Assembly (NCBI GenBank): GCA_002297645.1
Contig: DBMH01000349.1
Span: 1 to 15,028 of the forward strand
DNA from: Rhodanobacteraceae bacterium UBA703
GTDB lineage: Bacteria; Pseudomonadota; Gammaproteobacteria; Xanthomonadales; Rhodanobacteraceae
Length of the DNA stretch: 15,028 nt
Direction of reading: 5' to 3'
Shown one piece after another: positions 7,175-14,769 of this stretch (position 1 is its first letter; each line of letters opens with the position of its first letter). The notes below the pieces were generated by a model. That model was not told the DNA's origin. It did no database searches and saw nothing but the letters and a program-made list of their open reading frames with translations. Both the position numbers and the translations under genes were made by a program.

Positions 7175-9826
7175 ATGTCCCTCGAGTCCTCCAAGCCCGT
7201 CGTGCTGCTGCGCGACTATCGCGCGCCGGCCTGGTGCGTCACCGACGTCGAGCTCGAGTTCGACCTCGATCCGGCCGCCACGATCGTCGCCGCGCGCCTC
7301 GTCGTCGAACGCGATCCGGCCCAGCCGGGTGCGGCATTGCGGCTCGATGCCGAACAGATCGAACTGCTGGAGGTGCGCGTCGACGGCGAGGCACTTGCCG
7401 AGGACCGATACCTGCTCGGTGCCGATGCCCTGACGATCCCGCTGGCGGGCGATCGCGCCGTCGTCGAGACGCGCGTACGCATCGTGCCGGAAACGAACAC
7501 GGCGCTGCAGGGCCTCTACGCCAGCGGCAGCGCGGATTCGCGCTTCCTGCTGACGCAATGCGAAGCCGAGGGCTTCCGGCGCATCACGCCGTTCCTCGAC
7601 CGGCCCGACGTGCTCGCGCGCTACGTCGTCACGCTGCGCGCCGACAAGGCGCGCTTTCCGCTGCTGCTCGCGAACGGCAACGCCGACGGCGCAGGCGACC
7701 TCGCGGACGGGCGCCACTGGGCGCGTTTCGTCGATCCGCACCCGAAGCCGAGCTACCTGTTCGCGCTCGTCGGCGGCCGGCTGGAATCCATCGAGGACGC
7801 CTTCGTCACCGCCGAGGGCAGGCGCGTGCGCCTGTTCATCCACGCCGAAGCCGACGCGATCGGCCGCTGCGGCTGGGCGATGCAGTGCCTGAAGCTCGCG
7901 ATGCGCTGGGACGAGCAGCGCTTCGGGCGCTGCTACGACCTCGACGTGTTCCACATCGTCGCCACGCACGATTTCACGATGGGCGCGATGGAGAACAAGG
8001 GACTCAACGTCTTCAACGCGAAGTACCTGCTGGCCGATCCCGAACAGGCCACCGACGACGCCTATCGCCACGTGCTCGCCGTGGTCGGCCACGAGTACTT
8101 CCACAACTGGAGCGGCAACCGCGTCACCTGCCGCGACTGGTTCCAGCTGTCGCTGAAGGAAGGACTCACGGTCTATCGCGAGCAGGAATTCGAATCCGAC
8201 CTCGCCTCGCGCACGCTGCGCCGCATCGAGGACGTGCGCGTGCTGTGGCGCGCGCAGTTCAGCGAGGATGCCGGCCCGCTGGCGCATCCGGTGCGGCCCG
8301 ACCGCTACAGCGAGATCAACAATTTCTATACCGCGACCGTCTACGAGAAGGGCGCGGAGATCGTGCGCATGCTCGCCAGCGTGCTCGGCCGCGACGGGTT
8401 CCGCCGCGGACTCGATCGTTATTTCGAGCGCCACGACGGTCACGCCGCGACGGTCGAGGATTTCCTCGGCGCGCTCGGCGACGCGAACGGCGTCGACCTG
8501 ACCCCGTGGCTGGCCTGGTACGGACAGGCCGGCACGCCGGTGCTCGATGCGGAAGCGCACTACGACGCGCGCACGCGCCAGTTCGAGCTGACGCTGGCGC
8601 AGCACACGGCACCGACGCCGGGACAGCCGCGCAAGCAGGCGTTGCCGATTCCGGTCGCCGTCGCGCTGTTCGACGCGGACGGCGGGCGGCTGCCGCTGCA
8701 CCTCGACGGGGAGGCGGCGGCCGGCGCGCCGGAGCGCGTTCTGACCCTGGCCGCGGATCGGGCGACGTTCCGCTTCGTCGGCGTGGCTTCGCGTCCGGTC
8801 GTGTCGCTGCTGCGCGGCTACTCGGCGCCGGTGCGCCTGCGCCGCTCGGTCGAGGCGGACGACCTGGTCGTGCAGATCCGGCACGACGACGACGGCTTCA
8901 ATCGCTGGTTCGCCGCCGACGCGCTGGCCCGGCAGCTGTTCGCCGATGCGTTGGCGCAGGGCGCCCCGGCTGCGCGCCCGCTCGGTCTCTGGACGCGCAG
9001 TCTCGCCGAGACGGTCGGCGATGCCGCGCTCGATCCCGCGCTGGTCGCCGAGATGCTGACGCTCGCCGATGCGAATTCGCTGGCCGAAACGTTGGCGGAG
9101 GTCGATCCCGAGGCGGTCTACCGTGCGCGCGCGCAGGTCGAGACCGCGTTGGCGCAGGCGCTGGTCGCTCCGTTGCTGACGCGCTATCGCGCGCTCTCGG
9201 ACGACGACGTCGGCGACGCGGTCGACACTGCCGCGCAGGCTCGCCGACGGTTGCGCAATGCCTGCCTGGCCGCGCTGTGCCGGGCCGACGCCGCGCACCT
9301 GTCGCTGGCGGAGGCGCAGTTCGAGCGGGCGCGCAACCTGACCGATCGCCTCGGCGCGCTTTCCGTGCTGCTCAGCGCGCAGGCCCCGGGCGCTTCGGCC
9401 GCGCTCGATGCGTTCGCGGCGCGTCATGCCGGCGACATGCTGGTGCTCGACCAGTGGCTGTCGGTGCAGGCGACCCAGGCGCTGCCCGAAACCGTCGAGC
9501 GCGTCGTCGCGCTGACCGCGCACGAAGCGTTCCGCTGGGCCAATCCGAACAACGTCTACGCCCTGCTCGGCGCATTCGCGCTGCGCAATCCGCGTGCCTT
9601 CCACCGCGCGGATGGCGCCGGCTACCGTCTCGTCGGCGAGGCCGTCGCCCGGATCGACGCGTTGACGCCCCAGGTCGCTGCCCGTCTCGCGACCGCGCTC
9701 GGTGGCTGGCGTCGCCTCGAGCCCGTGCGTCGCGCCTTGATGCGCCGCGAACTCGAGCGCCTCGCCGCGCGCGAGGGCCTGTCGCCGGACCTGTCCGACA
9801 TCCTCGCGCGCAGCCTCGCCGGCTAG
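7175..9826 (+). CDS. pepN: Aminopeptidase N (M1 zinc metallopeptidase)
   Basis: An 883-residue M1-family aminopeptidase, the usual length of proteobacterial PepN (about 870-890). It releases N-terminal residues from peptides in the cytoplasm during protein turnover. Active-site features are complete: the substrate exopeptidase motif GAMEN (270-274), the zinc-binding HEYFH (306-310) with catalytic Glu307, and the third zinc ligand Glu329 in LKEGLTV, exactly 18 residues after HEXXH. The order is N-terminal beta domain, thermolysin-like catalytic domain (about 200-450), beta sandwich, then a long helical C-terminal domain. No signal peptide is seen. No Shine-Dalgarno sequence precedes the ATG; a leaderless or short-leader mRNA is possible. 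GC and GAG use are higher than in the genes to the left. Very long open frames in other frames across it are composition artefacts. Confidence 0.96.
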   Translation: MSLESSKPVVLLRDYRAPAWCVTDVELEFDLDPAATIVAARLVVERDPAQPGAALRLDAEQIELLEVRVDGEALAEDRYLLGADALTIPLAGDRAVVETRVRIVPETNTALQGLYASGSADSRFLLTQCEAEGFRRITPFLDRPDVLARYVVTLRADKARFPLLLANGNADGAGDLADGRHWARFVDPHPKPSYLFALVGGRLESIEDAFVTAEGRRVRLFIHAEADAIGRCGWAMQCLKLAMRWDEQRFGRCYDLDVFHIVATHDFTMGAMENKGLNVFNAKYLLADPEQATDDAYRHVLAVVGHEYFHNWSGNRVTCRDWFQLSLKEGLTVYREQEFESDLASRTLRRIEDVRVLWRAQFSEDAGPLAHPVRPDRYSEINNFYTATVYEKGAEIVRMLASVLGRDGFRRGLDRYFERHDGHAATVEDFLGALGDANGVDLTPWLAWYGQAGTPVLDAEAHYDARTRQFELTLAQHTAPTPGQPRKQALPIPVAVALFDADGGRLPLHLDGEAAAGAPERVLTLAADRATFRFVGVASRPVVSLLRGYSAPVRLRRSVEADDLVVQIRHDDDGFNRWFAADALARQLFADALAQGAPAARPLGLWTRSLAETVGDAALDPALVAEMLTLADANSLAETLAEVDPEAVYRARAQVETALAQALVAPLLTRYRALSDDDVGDAVDTAAQARRRLRNACLAALCRADAAHLSLAEAQFERARNLTDRLGALSVLLSAQAPGASAALDAFAARHAGDMLVLDQWLSVQATQALPETVERVVALTAHEAFRWANPNNVYALLGAFALRNPRAFHRADGAGYRLVGEAVARIDALTPQVAARLATALGGWRRLEPVRRALMRRELERLAAREGLSPDLSDILARSLAG

Positions 9827-9957
9827 CCAGCCGCCACGACCAGTCGCTTCCCGTTGAGCGGTGCGGCGAGGGACGGTCGCGGGTGGGCCAGGCGGAGCGC
9901 AGGGTCTGGCGGATCGAGGTTTCCCGCCGGGTCGCGGCGATTCCGTGCGGATCGCAC

Positions 9958-9987
9958 AAAAAAAAGACCGCGCCTTGCGGCGCGGTC
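9958..9987 (-). terminator. Intrinsic terminator of the 67-residue protein gene
   Basis: Reading the minus strand, a perfect 9-bp stem (plus-strand GACCGCGCC at 9966-9974 pairs with GGCGCGGTC at 9979-9987, loop of 4) is followed by eight T residues (A tract at 9958-9965). It begins 29 bases beyond the stop of the small minus-strand gene. Nothing T-rich follows on the plus strand, so pepN transcripts are not expected to end here. Confidence 0.88.
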
Positions 9988-10016
9988 CCGGGCCCCTGTT
10001 CCTACACCCGATGTGG

Positions 10017-10220
10017 TCAGGCCGGCAGTTTCGCCAGTGCCTCGCTGATCTTTGCGCAGCGCGTTTCGAGCTGCTCGACGGTGTCGTTCGCTGCGTGATG
10101 GGCCTTCGCATCGTCGATGGCCAGCTCCAGGCGTCCCAGTTCGATCATCAGATCGTGACGCATGAAGAGCGGATTGAAGCTGGCGCTCGCGGCGGTGTTC
10201 ATGACCATCGACTCCGTCAT
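10017..10220 (-). CDS. Small hypothetical protein (about 61-67 residues)
   Basis: An uncharacterised small soluble protein. From about residue 21 onward it is helical and charged (DLMIELGRLELAIDDAKAHH, then TVEQLETRCAKISEALAKLPA), suggesting a helical hairpin or short coiled coil. It has one cysteine, no membrane segment and no signal peptide. Support for a real gene is the strong minus-strand terminator just after the stop and the lower-GC upstream stretch suitable for a promoter. The start is uncertain: the ATG at 10220 gives 67 residues but has no clear ribosome site, whereas the ATG at 10202 (MNTAAS) has GGAG nine bases upstream and gives 61 residues. No family is recognised. It converges on pepN and is divergent from mnmG. 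Confidence 0.65.
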   Translation of the reverse strand: MTESMVMNTAASASFNPLFMRHDLMIELGRLELAIDDAKAHHAANDTVEQLETRCAKISEALAKLPA

Positions 10221-10480
10221 TTCTTACCCAAGTCGATAGCAAACACTGTGCCATGCGTCACGAATCGTGTCGGCTGCCGGTTCCTGCATTGCCAATTGCG
10301 GATCTGCCGCGCAAGATCGGGCATGACCTAGGTAGCGCGCTCCAGCCGGACTGCCGTAGGATTCCGGACTGGCGGCAAGAATTCGCGATCAGCGTCACAG
10401 TTTGACGGCTATCGCGCTTCGGCTACTGGTCAAATGGCTTGGGAGCCGCAATGATTCCCCTGCCTACGATTCAGCGCTCA

Positions 10481-10539
10481 CTGGCGCCCGGCAACGGTCC
10501 TCTTGGATCCCCCCTGTTCCTACGACCGCCGGGCGCCAG
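10481..10539. repeat. 12-bp perfect inverted repeat, 35-base spacer
   Basis: CTGGCGCCCGGC (10481-10492) and its exact complement GCCGGGCGCCAG (10528-10539) flank 35 bases. As RNA this would form a very stable stem with a large loop. The core GCCGGGCGCC recurs at 10775-10784. The spacer contains CCCCTGTTCCTAC, also found at 9993-10005. Its role is unknown: an RNA structure, a protein-binding site, or a remnant of a small repeat element. Confidence 0.6.
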
Positions 10540-10683
10540 CCTCATTCAAGCCGTCGAATCCCCCCGGAATGCTTCCACAAGGTCTTCGCGGCACGCTCTT
10601 CTCGACGAGAGGCGCGGGCAGGACAGGTCGCGGATGGGTACTCGAACCCGTGTTGCAGGGCATTTCGAGCCGGCCGGACCGCG

Positions 10684-10700
10684 GCGATCGGAACGATCGC
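10684..10700. repeat. Short perfect hairpin GCGATCG-GAA-CGATCGC
   Basis: A 7-bp perfect stem closes a GAA loop. Slightly larger arms TTCGAGC (10664-10670) and GCTCGAA (10699-10705) could compete with it for an alternative pairing. No T tract follows on the plus strand, so it does not look like a plus-strand terminator. Confidence 0.4.
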
Positions 10701-10840
10701 TCGAACCGAAAGAAAAACACCCCCACCGACGCGCGACCGGCCCCTGAATTCCGATCAGCGACGTGCTCGCATACGCCGGGCGCCGGTGGGAGTACCTGAC
10801 ACACAGCAGATTCCGTGCCAGCAGTCGCCGAAGACGGCGC

Positions 10841-10846
10841 TAGAAT
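10841..10846 (+). promoter_or_regulatory. Possible -10 element for mnmG
   Basis: TAGAAT matches the sigma-70 -10 consensus at 5 of 6 positions and lies 91 bases before the mnmG start. No good -35 is present at standard spacing (GTGCCA at 10815-10820 is 20 bases away), so this is tentative. Use of this site would give a leader of about 85 bases. Confidence 0.35.
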
Positions 10847-10866
10847 GGCCCCCGACCGTCCCCGGC

Positions 10867-10884
10867 GCGGTCCGGCGGGACCGC
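10867..10884 (+). other. Hairpin in the putative mnmG leader
   Basis: GCGGTCC (10867-10873) pairs perfectly with GGACCGC (10878-10884) around a GGCG loop. It is followed by further GC-rich complementary segments (TCCGGATCGGTCCGG). If transcription starts near 10853 this would be a stable structure in the 5' leader. No known riboswitch class is recognised. Confidence 0.4.
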
Positions 10885-10937
10885 CGGCGGCGGATTCCGG
10901 ATCGGTCCGGACGCAGGATTCACGCAGAGAATCAATC

Positions 10938-12815
10938 ATGTACCACTACGATGTCCTGGTTGTCGGTGGTGGCCACGCGGGCACCGAAGCCGCCCTTGCG
11001 AGCGCGCGCACCGGGGCGCGCACGCTGCTGCTGACGCACAACATCGAGACGATCGGCCAGATGAGCTGCAACCCGGCCATCGGCGGCATCGGCAAGGGGC
11101 ACCTGGTCAAGGAAATCGACGCGCTCGGCGGGGCCATGGGCCATGCCGCGGACCGCGCCGGCATCCAGTGGCGCATCCTCAATGCGTCGAAGGGGCCGGC
11201 GGTACGCGCGACGCGCTGCCAGGCGGACCGCATTTTGTACAAAGCGGCCATTCGGCGTCTGGTCGAGACACAGGAGCGGCTGGACCTGTTCCAGCAGGCG
11301 GTCGACGGATTGATCGTCGAGGGAGGGCGGGTACGCGGTGTGGTGACGCAGTCGGGCCTGCGCTTCCGCGCCGACGCCGTCGTCCTGACCGCCGGGACCT
11401 TCCTCGCCGGCAAGATCCACGTCGGCCTGACCCAGTACGCGGGCGGGCGCGCCGGCGATCCGCCCTCGGTGACGCTGGCCGAGCGCCTGCGCGAGCTGCC
11501 TTTCGCGGTCGGCCGCCTGAAGACCGGCACGCCGCCGCGCATCGACGGCCGCTCGATCAACTACCGCCCGCTCGAGGAGCAGCCCGGCGACGCACCGGCT
11601 CCGGTGTTCTCCTTCCTCGGCTCGCGCGCGGACCATCCGCGCCAGGTCAGCTGCTGGATCACCCACACCAGCGGGCGCACGCACGACATCATCCGCGGCG
11701 CGCTGGACCGTTCGCCGCTGTACGGCGGCGTCATCGAGGGCACCGGCCCGCGGTATTGCCCGTCGATCGAGGACAAGGTCGTGCGCTTCGCCGAGAAGGC
11801 CTCGCACCAGATCTTCCTCGAACCGGAAGGCCTGGAAACGAACGAGATCTACCCGAACGGCATCTCGACCTCGCTGCCGTTCGACGTGCAGATCGAACTG
11901 GTGCGCTCGATCCGCGGGCTGGAGAACGCACACGTCACGCGACCCGGCTATGCGATCGAGTACGACTATTTCGATCCGCGCGGCCTGAAGGCCTCGCTCG
12001 AGACCAAGGCCGTCGACGGCCTCTATTTCGCCGGCCAGATCAACGGAACGACCGGCTACGAGGAAGCCGGCGCGCAGGGGCTGGTCGCCGGTCTCAACGC
12101 CGCGCGTGCGACGCAGGGCCGCGAACCCTGGACGCCGCGCCGCGACGAGGCCTACATCGGCGTGCTGATCGACGACCTCGTCACCAACGGCACCAGTGAG
12201 CCGTACCGCATGTTCACCTCGCGTGCCGAGTACCGGCTGCATCTGCGCGAGGACAATGCGGACCTGCGCCTGACGGCGGTCGGGCACGAACTCGGTTGCG
12301 TGCCGCCGCAGCGCTACGACGCGTTCTGCCGCAAGCGCGACGCGATCGAGCGCGAGACGGTCCGTCTCGGCGCGCTGTGGGCGACGCCCGGGAACGCGCT
12401 CGGCCGCGCGGTGGAAGAGACCATCGGCATCGCCGTCTCGCGCGAGACGAACGCGCTCGACCTGATGCGGCGTCCCGAAGTCGCGTATCGCGATCTCGTG
12501 CGCGTGGACGGCCTCGGTCCCGGCGTCGACGAGGAATCCGTCGCCGACCAGGTCGAGATCGCCGTGAAGTATTCCGGTTACCTCGAACGCCAGCGCGAGG
12601 AAATCGAGCGCAATCGCCGCCACGACGACACCGAGATCCCGAATGCGTTCGACTATGCCAAGGTGCGCGGACTTTCCGCCGAAGTGCTGGCCAAGCTCGG
12701 CAGCGTGCGTCCGCAGACGATCGCGCAGGCGCGCCGCATTTCCGGCGTGACACCGGCGGCGGTGTCGTTGCTGCTGATCCACCTCAAGCGCGGCGCCGGC
12801 CGACAGGTTGCTTGA
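10938..12815 (+). CDS. mnmG: tRNA uridine 5-carboxymethylaminomethyl modification enzyme MnmG
   Basis: A 625-residue FAD-dependent enzyme (also called GidA), normal length (about 625-630). With MnmE it installs the carboxymethylaminomethyl group on the wobble uridine of several tRNAs. Visible features are the FAD-binding loop GGGHAG (10-15); the GQMSCNPAIGGIGKG motif with Cys44; the first family signature GPRYCPSIEDK (270-280) with Cys274; and the second, GQINGTTGYEEAGAQG (about 366-381). Cys44 and Cys274 correspond to the two essential cysteines 47 and 277 of the E. coli enzyme, with the same three-residue offset. The ATG at 10938 begins MYHYDVLVVGGG; the frame is open upstream to 10815 without protein-like sequence. 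rsmG and parA do not follow it, unlike the common arrangement, and a secreted protein gene comes 62 bases later. Confidence 0.97.
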   Translation: MYHYDVLVVGGGHAGTEAALASARTGARTLLLTHNIETIGQMSCNPAIGGIGKGHLVKEIDALGGAMGHAADRAGIQWRILNASKGPAVRATRCQADRILYKAAIRRLVETQERLDLFQQAVDGLIVEGGRVRGVVTQSGLRFRADAVVLTAGTFLAGKIHVGLTQYAGGRAGDPPSVTLAERLRELPFAVGRLKTGTPPRIDGRSINYRPLEEQPGDAPAPVFSFLGSRADHPRQVSCWITHTSGRTHDIIRGALDRSPLYGGVIEGTGPRYCPSIEDKVVRFAEKASHQIFLEPEGLETNEIYPNGISTSLPFDVQIELVRSIRGLENAHVTRPGYAIEYDYFDPRGLKASLETKAVDGLYFAGQINGTTGYEEAGAQGLVAGLNAARATQGREPWTPRRDEAYIGVLIDDLVTNGTSEPYRMFTSRAEYRLHLREDNADLRLTAVGHELGCVPPQRYDAFCRKRDAIERETVRLGALWATPGNALGRAVEETIGIAVSRETNALDLMRRPEVAYRDLVRVDGLGPGVDEESVADQVEIAVKYSGYLERQREEIERNRRHDDTEIPNAFDYAKVRGLSAEVLAKLGSVRPQTIAQARRISGVTPAAVSLLLIHLKRGAGRQVA

Positions 12816-12877
12816 CGGTGTAACGTACCCGACTGCTGGCTTCGAACGGCAAAACTCAAACAGGGGAGCGGGAAGAC

Positions 12878-13423
12878 ATGATCGTGAAAGGCATGCCTTC
12901 GCGCCGGTTCGGCCGAAGCCGCGCGGTTCTGTTGGCCGTCCTGGCGGCGCTGGCCGGCACGGCTATGGCCGGCGACAAGGTCGCCCGGACCGAACAGGTC
13001 AAGACCCGCTTCGGCCCGGTCAGCTTCGGTCTCACAGGCGAGAACTGGCCCGGTACGGCCTTCATCCGGTTCAAGGGAAAGCCGCTGCTCGAGCCCACCG
13101 ATGGCTGGGGTGTTGACATGATCGGACAGTACGCGCTGCCCGAAGGCGAGGTTCTCTTCTTCCAGATTCAGCAGGGCACGGCATGTCCCTGGCCGCTGTG
13201 GCTGCTGAAGATCGACAAGCGCGGCAAGGCGACGCTGTCGGACTCCTTCGGTGCCTGCGGCAAAGCCACAATCCGGCGAACCGGGGACGAACTGATCATC
13301 GAAACGCTCGGCGCCTGCCACGCCATCGACGACAACGACGAACTGCGGGCGTGCAATGAAAGTTTTCGCCGGGACTATTTCTATCGCAACGGTCGGCTCG
13401 AAGAGATTCCTCGCGGCGAGTAG
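12878..13423 (+). CDS. Secreted four-cysteine protein of unknown function
   Basis: A 181-residue protein with a Sec signal peptide: basic N-terminus (RRFGRSR), hydrophobic core (AVLLAVLAALAGTA) and probable cleavage at AMA|GD after residue 31. The mature part (about 150 residues) is predicted to be a beta-rich periplasmic domain. It contains exactly four cysteines (103, 127, 147, 159), consistent with two disulfide bonds. Aromatic residues are frequent (ENWPG, DGWGVD, CPWPLWLL). No family is recognised. GGGAGCGGGAAG lies directly before the ATG, a strong ribosome site; Met6 is an alternative start. It follows mnmG on the same strand by 62 bases and may be co-transcribed, but no functional link is evident. 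A bidirectional terminator lies downstream. Confidence 0.82.
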   Translation: MIVKGMPSRRFGRSRAVLLAVLAALAGTAMAGDKVARTEQVKTRFGPVSFGLTGENWPGTAFIRFKGKPLLEPTDGWGVDMIGQYALPEGEVLFFQIQQGTACPWPLWLLKIDKRGKATLSDSFGACGKATIRRTGDELIIETLGACHAIDDNDELRACNESFRRDYFYRNGRLEEIPRGE

Positions 13424-13453
13424 TCCGCGCGGAGGCCAGCCGTTCCGGCTCGC

Positions 13454-13472
13454 TCCGCCACACCGTGGCGGA
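13454..13472. repeat. Hairpin TCCGCCAC-ACC-GTGGCGGA before the shared terminator
   Basis: An 8-bp perfect stem with a 3-base loop sits between the secreted protein gene and the terminator, about 11 bases before that terminator's stem-flanking purines. It has no T tract of its own. It may protect the mRNA end or be a small dispersed repeat. Confidence 0.5.
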
Positions 13473-13483
13473 CGCCCAAAGAA

Positions 13484-13515
13484 AAGGCCGGGCAATGCCC
13501 GGCCTTCTTTTTCTC
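13484..13515. terminator. Bidirectional intrinsic terminator between convergent genes
   Basis: AAGGCCGGGC (13484-13493) and GCCCGGCCTT (13497-13506) form a perfect 10-bp stem with a 3-base loop. The plus side continues CTTTTTC; the minus side continues TTCTTTGGGC, so both directions have a U-rich tail. It serves the secreted protein gene (plus strand) and the lipoprotein gene (minus strand, stop at 13532). Confidence 0.9.
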
Positions 13516-13531
13516 GTCGCTCGTGCGGCGA

Positions 13532-14359
13532 TTACTTCCGCTTGCCGGCGTCGACCTTTTCCTGGGCCATCTTCAACACCTTGGCGGCGTCGTCGGCCAG
13601 CGCCTTGAGCTCGGCATCGGACACCGTGCCGCCACCGGGCTTCTCGTTGACCAGCAGCTTGCCGTCCGCGTCCCAGCCGACCAGCGCGCCGCCCTTCTGC
13701 TGCACCATCATCGGCTTGCCGTCCTTCGTGAACGCGTAGTACACGGAATTGCGGCCGCCGGCGTCGAGCACGGTATTGACGCGCACGTAGCGCACGGCGC
13801 CGGTTTCGGAAAAGGCGTCCCATCCGATCGACGCGGTATCGGTCGTGTATGTGCCGTTGACGGTCTTCATGCCGCCGATGTGCGCCTGCAGCTTCTTGAA
13901 CTCTTCCTTGAGCTTCTCGGCCGGCGTGGCCTCGGCATTCAGCACGACCTGCACCGTGATGCCGGAACCGTGCGTCAGCACCGGCGAGTTCAGCGCCGGT
14001 ACGAAGCGGCGGTCGCCGTCCTGCAGCAGCGCGTTTACGACATAGGTGCGCGTGGCGTTGACCTTGGACGGATCGAAGTCGAGCGCGAACGTGAATGGCG
14101 GCTCGCCGCCGACGTCGAACACCTTCTCGGCCAGTGCCACTTCCGGCTGCGCGACGTCGACGAGCTTGACGTCCAGCTTGGCGCCCTGCGAGATCGGAAT
14201 CTGGTCGTGGAACGTCACGGTACCGTTGATCGTGGTACCCGGTGCGATGGCCGGTGCGGCCGCCGTACCGTTCTTGCCGCCGTTGGCGCCCTGGTCCGCG
14301 GAGTTGCAGCCGCCGAGCAGGGCCAGTGCGGCGACGACCGCGATCCAATGAGTGCGCAT
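13532..14359 (-). CDS. YbaY/YscW-type outer-membrane lipoprotein with an extra C-terminal domain
   Basis: A 275-residue lipoprotein. The N-terminus MRTHWIAVVAALALLGGCNS has a clear lipobox (LGGC, lipidated Cys18); Asn at +2 predicts sorting to the outer membrane. A Gly/Ala/Asn-rich linker follows to about residue 40. Residues 44-141 resemble the YbaY/YscW domain: INGTVTF, then KLDVKLVDVA, PPFTFALDFDPSKV, and a closing HGSGITVQVVL. Residues about 142-275 (KLKEEFKKLQ, NGTYTTDTASIGWDAF, YYAFTKDGKPMMVQQ, a Lys-rich helical tail) are not recognised. YbaY itself is much shorter, so this is a two-domain variant. I chose the ATG at 14359 because GGAGG lies nine bases upstream; the longer open frame to 14479 adds implausible sequence. 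No type III secretion genes are nearby, so a pilotin role is not implied. Confidence 0.85.
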   Translation of the reverse strand: MRTHWIAVVAALALLGGCNSADQGANGGKNGTAAAPAIAPGTTINGTVTFHDQIPISQGAKLDVKLVDVAQPEVALAEKVFDVGGEPPFTFALDFDPSKVNATRTYVVNALLQDGDRRFVPALNSPVLTHGSGITVQVVLNAEATPAEKLKEEFKKLQAHIGGMKTVNGTYTTDTASIGWDAFSETGAVRYVRVNTVLDAGGRNSVYYAFTKDGKPMMVQQKGGALVGWDADGKLLVNEKPGGGTVSDAELKALADDAAKVLKMAQEKVDAGKRK

Positions 14360-14769
14360 GATGGCAAACCTCCAAACTGATGACGAAAACAATCGTAGGT
14401 CAGGAGCGACAACCTGCCCGTCCGAGGCGAACGGCCCACGGGGAGCACCGGGGTTGGAGTACCGGCCGCGGGCTGGCATCGGGCGGCCGGAACACGTCCT
14501 GAACCCACGACGATAATCCGGCGGCGCTCCGTGCGCAAATGCCTGACGATCGCAGCTTACGCCGGCTCCGTGACCGCGCGCTGTATCGTCCCGGCCCTTT
14601 CGCGAAATTCACAATCGGTTCGGACGTCTAGCAGGCTTTGTGAAGACGGCGGCATGCCGCGACGTCGAGGGCGCGATGTGTCAGCAAGTCCTTGATTCAC
14701 CATATGTTCGAGGTCACCGCGGGCCAAGCCTCCGATGCGGCGGGCCGGCGGCGGCGATCCGGGAACGCG
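14360..14769. other. 410-base intergenic region with no recognised gene
   Basis: The stretch separates the glyS stop from the lipoprotein gene start; both genes are on the minus strand. It should hold the lipoprotein promoter and possibly the end of the glyS transcript. I found no open frame with protein-like character, no tRNA-like fold and no clean hairpin with a T tract. The segment 14581-14720 has a lower GC content than its surroundings and may be a remnant of something else, but it is not identifiable. Confidence 0.4.

Larger units (their letters stand above)
10221..10937. other. 717-base region without a convincing gene, rich in inverted repeats
   Basis: No open frame here has recognisable protein features; those present are low-complexity frames rich in Arg, Pro and Ser, as expected from GC-rich non-coding DNA. 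The stretch does contain structure: a 12-bp perfect inverted repeat (10481-10492 with 10528-10539), a 7-bp hairpin at 10684-10700, a third copy of GCCGGGCGCC at 10775-10784, a promoter-like TAGAAT at 10841-10846, and a hairpin at 10867-10884. No tRNA or DnaA-box cluster was found. It may hold a long mnmG leader, a non-coding RNA, or a decayed gene. Confidence 0.5.

Noticed and set aside
6292..10098. Very long plus-strand open frame (about 1,268 codons) overlapping pepN and the dehydratase
   Set aside because: It is dominated by Arg, Ala, Gly and Pro, runs in a different frame over pepN and antisense over the dehydratase, and shows no domain. Long open frames like this are expected in high-GC coding DNA.
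6875..10111. Long minus-strand open frame (about 1,078 codons) antisense to pepN
   Set aside because: It mirrors the codon structure of pepN, has no recognisable motif, and overlaps the start of the real dehydratase and the small protein gene.
10631..10660. tRNA-like T-arm around GGGTACTCGAACCC
   Set aside because: The loop length and bases do not fit a T-arm, and no matching acceptor, D or anticodon stems are found around it.
10221..10937. Chromosome origin next to mnmG (gidA), as in some gammaproteobacteria
   Set aside because: No cluster of TTATCCACA-type DnaA boxes and no AT-rich unwinding region were found; the stretch is GC-rich and no dnaA, mioC or rpmH gene is nearby.
10520..10939. 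139-codon minus-strand open frame in the mnmG upstream gap
   Set aside because: Low-complexity, rich in Arg, Ser, Gly and Pro, with no family features; it also runs into the mnmG start.
10932..12782. 616-codon minus-strand open frame antisense to mnmG
   Set aside because: It is a shadow of mnmG; all conserved MnmG motifs are on the plus strand.
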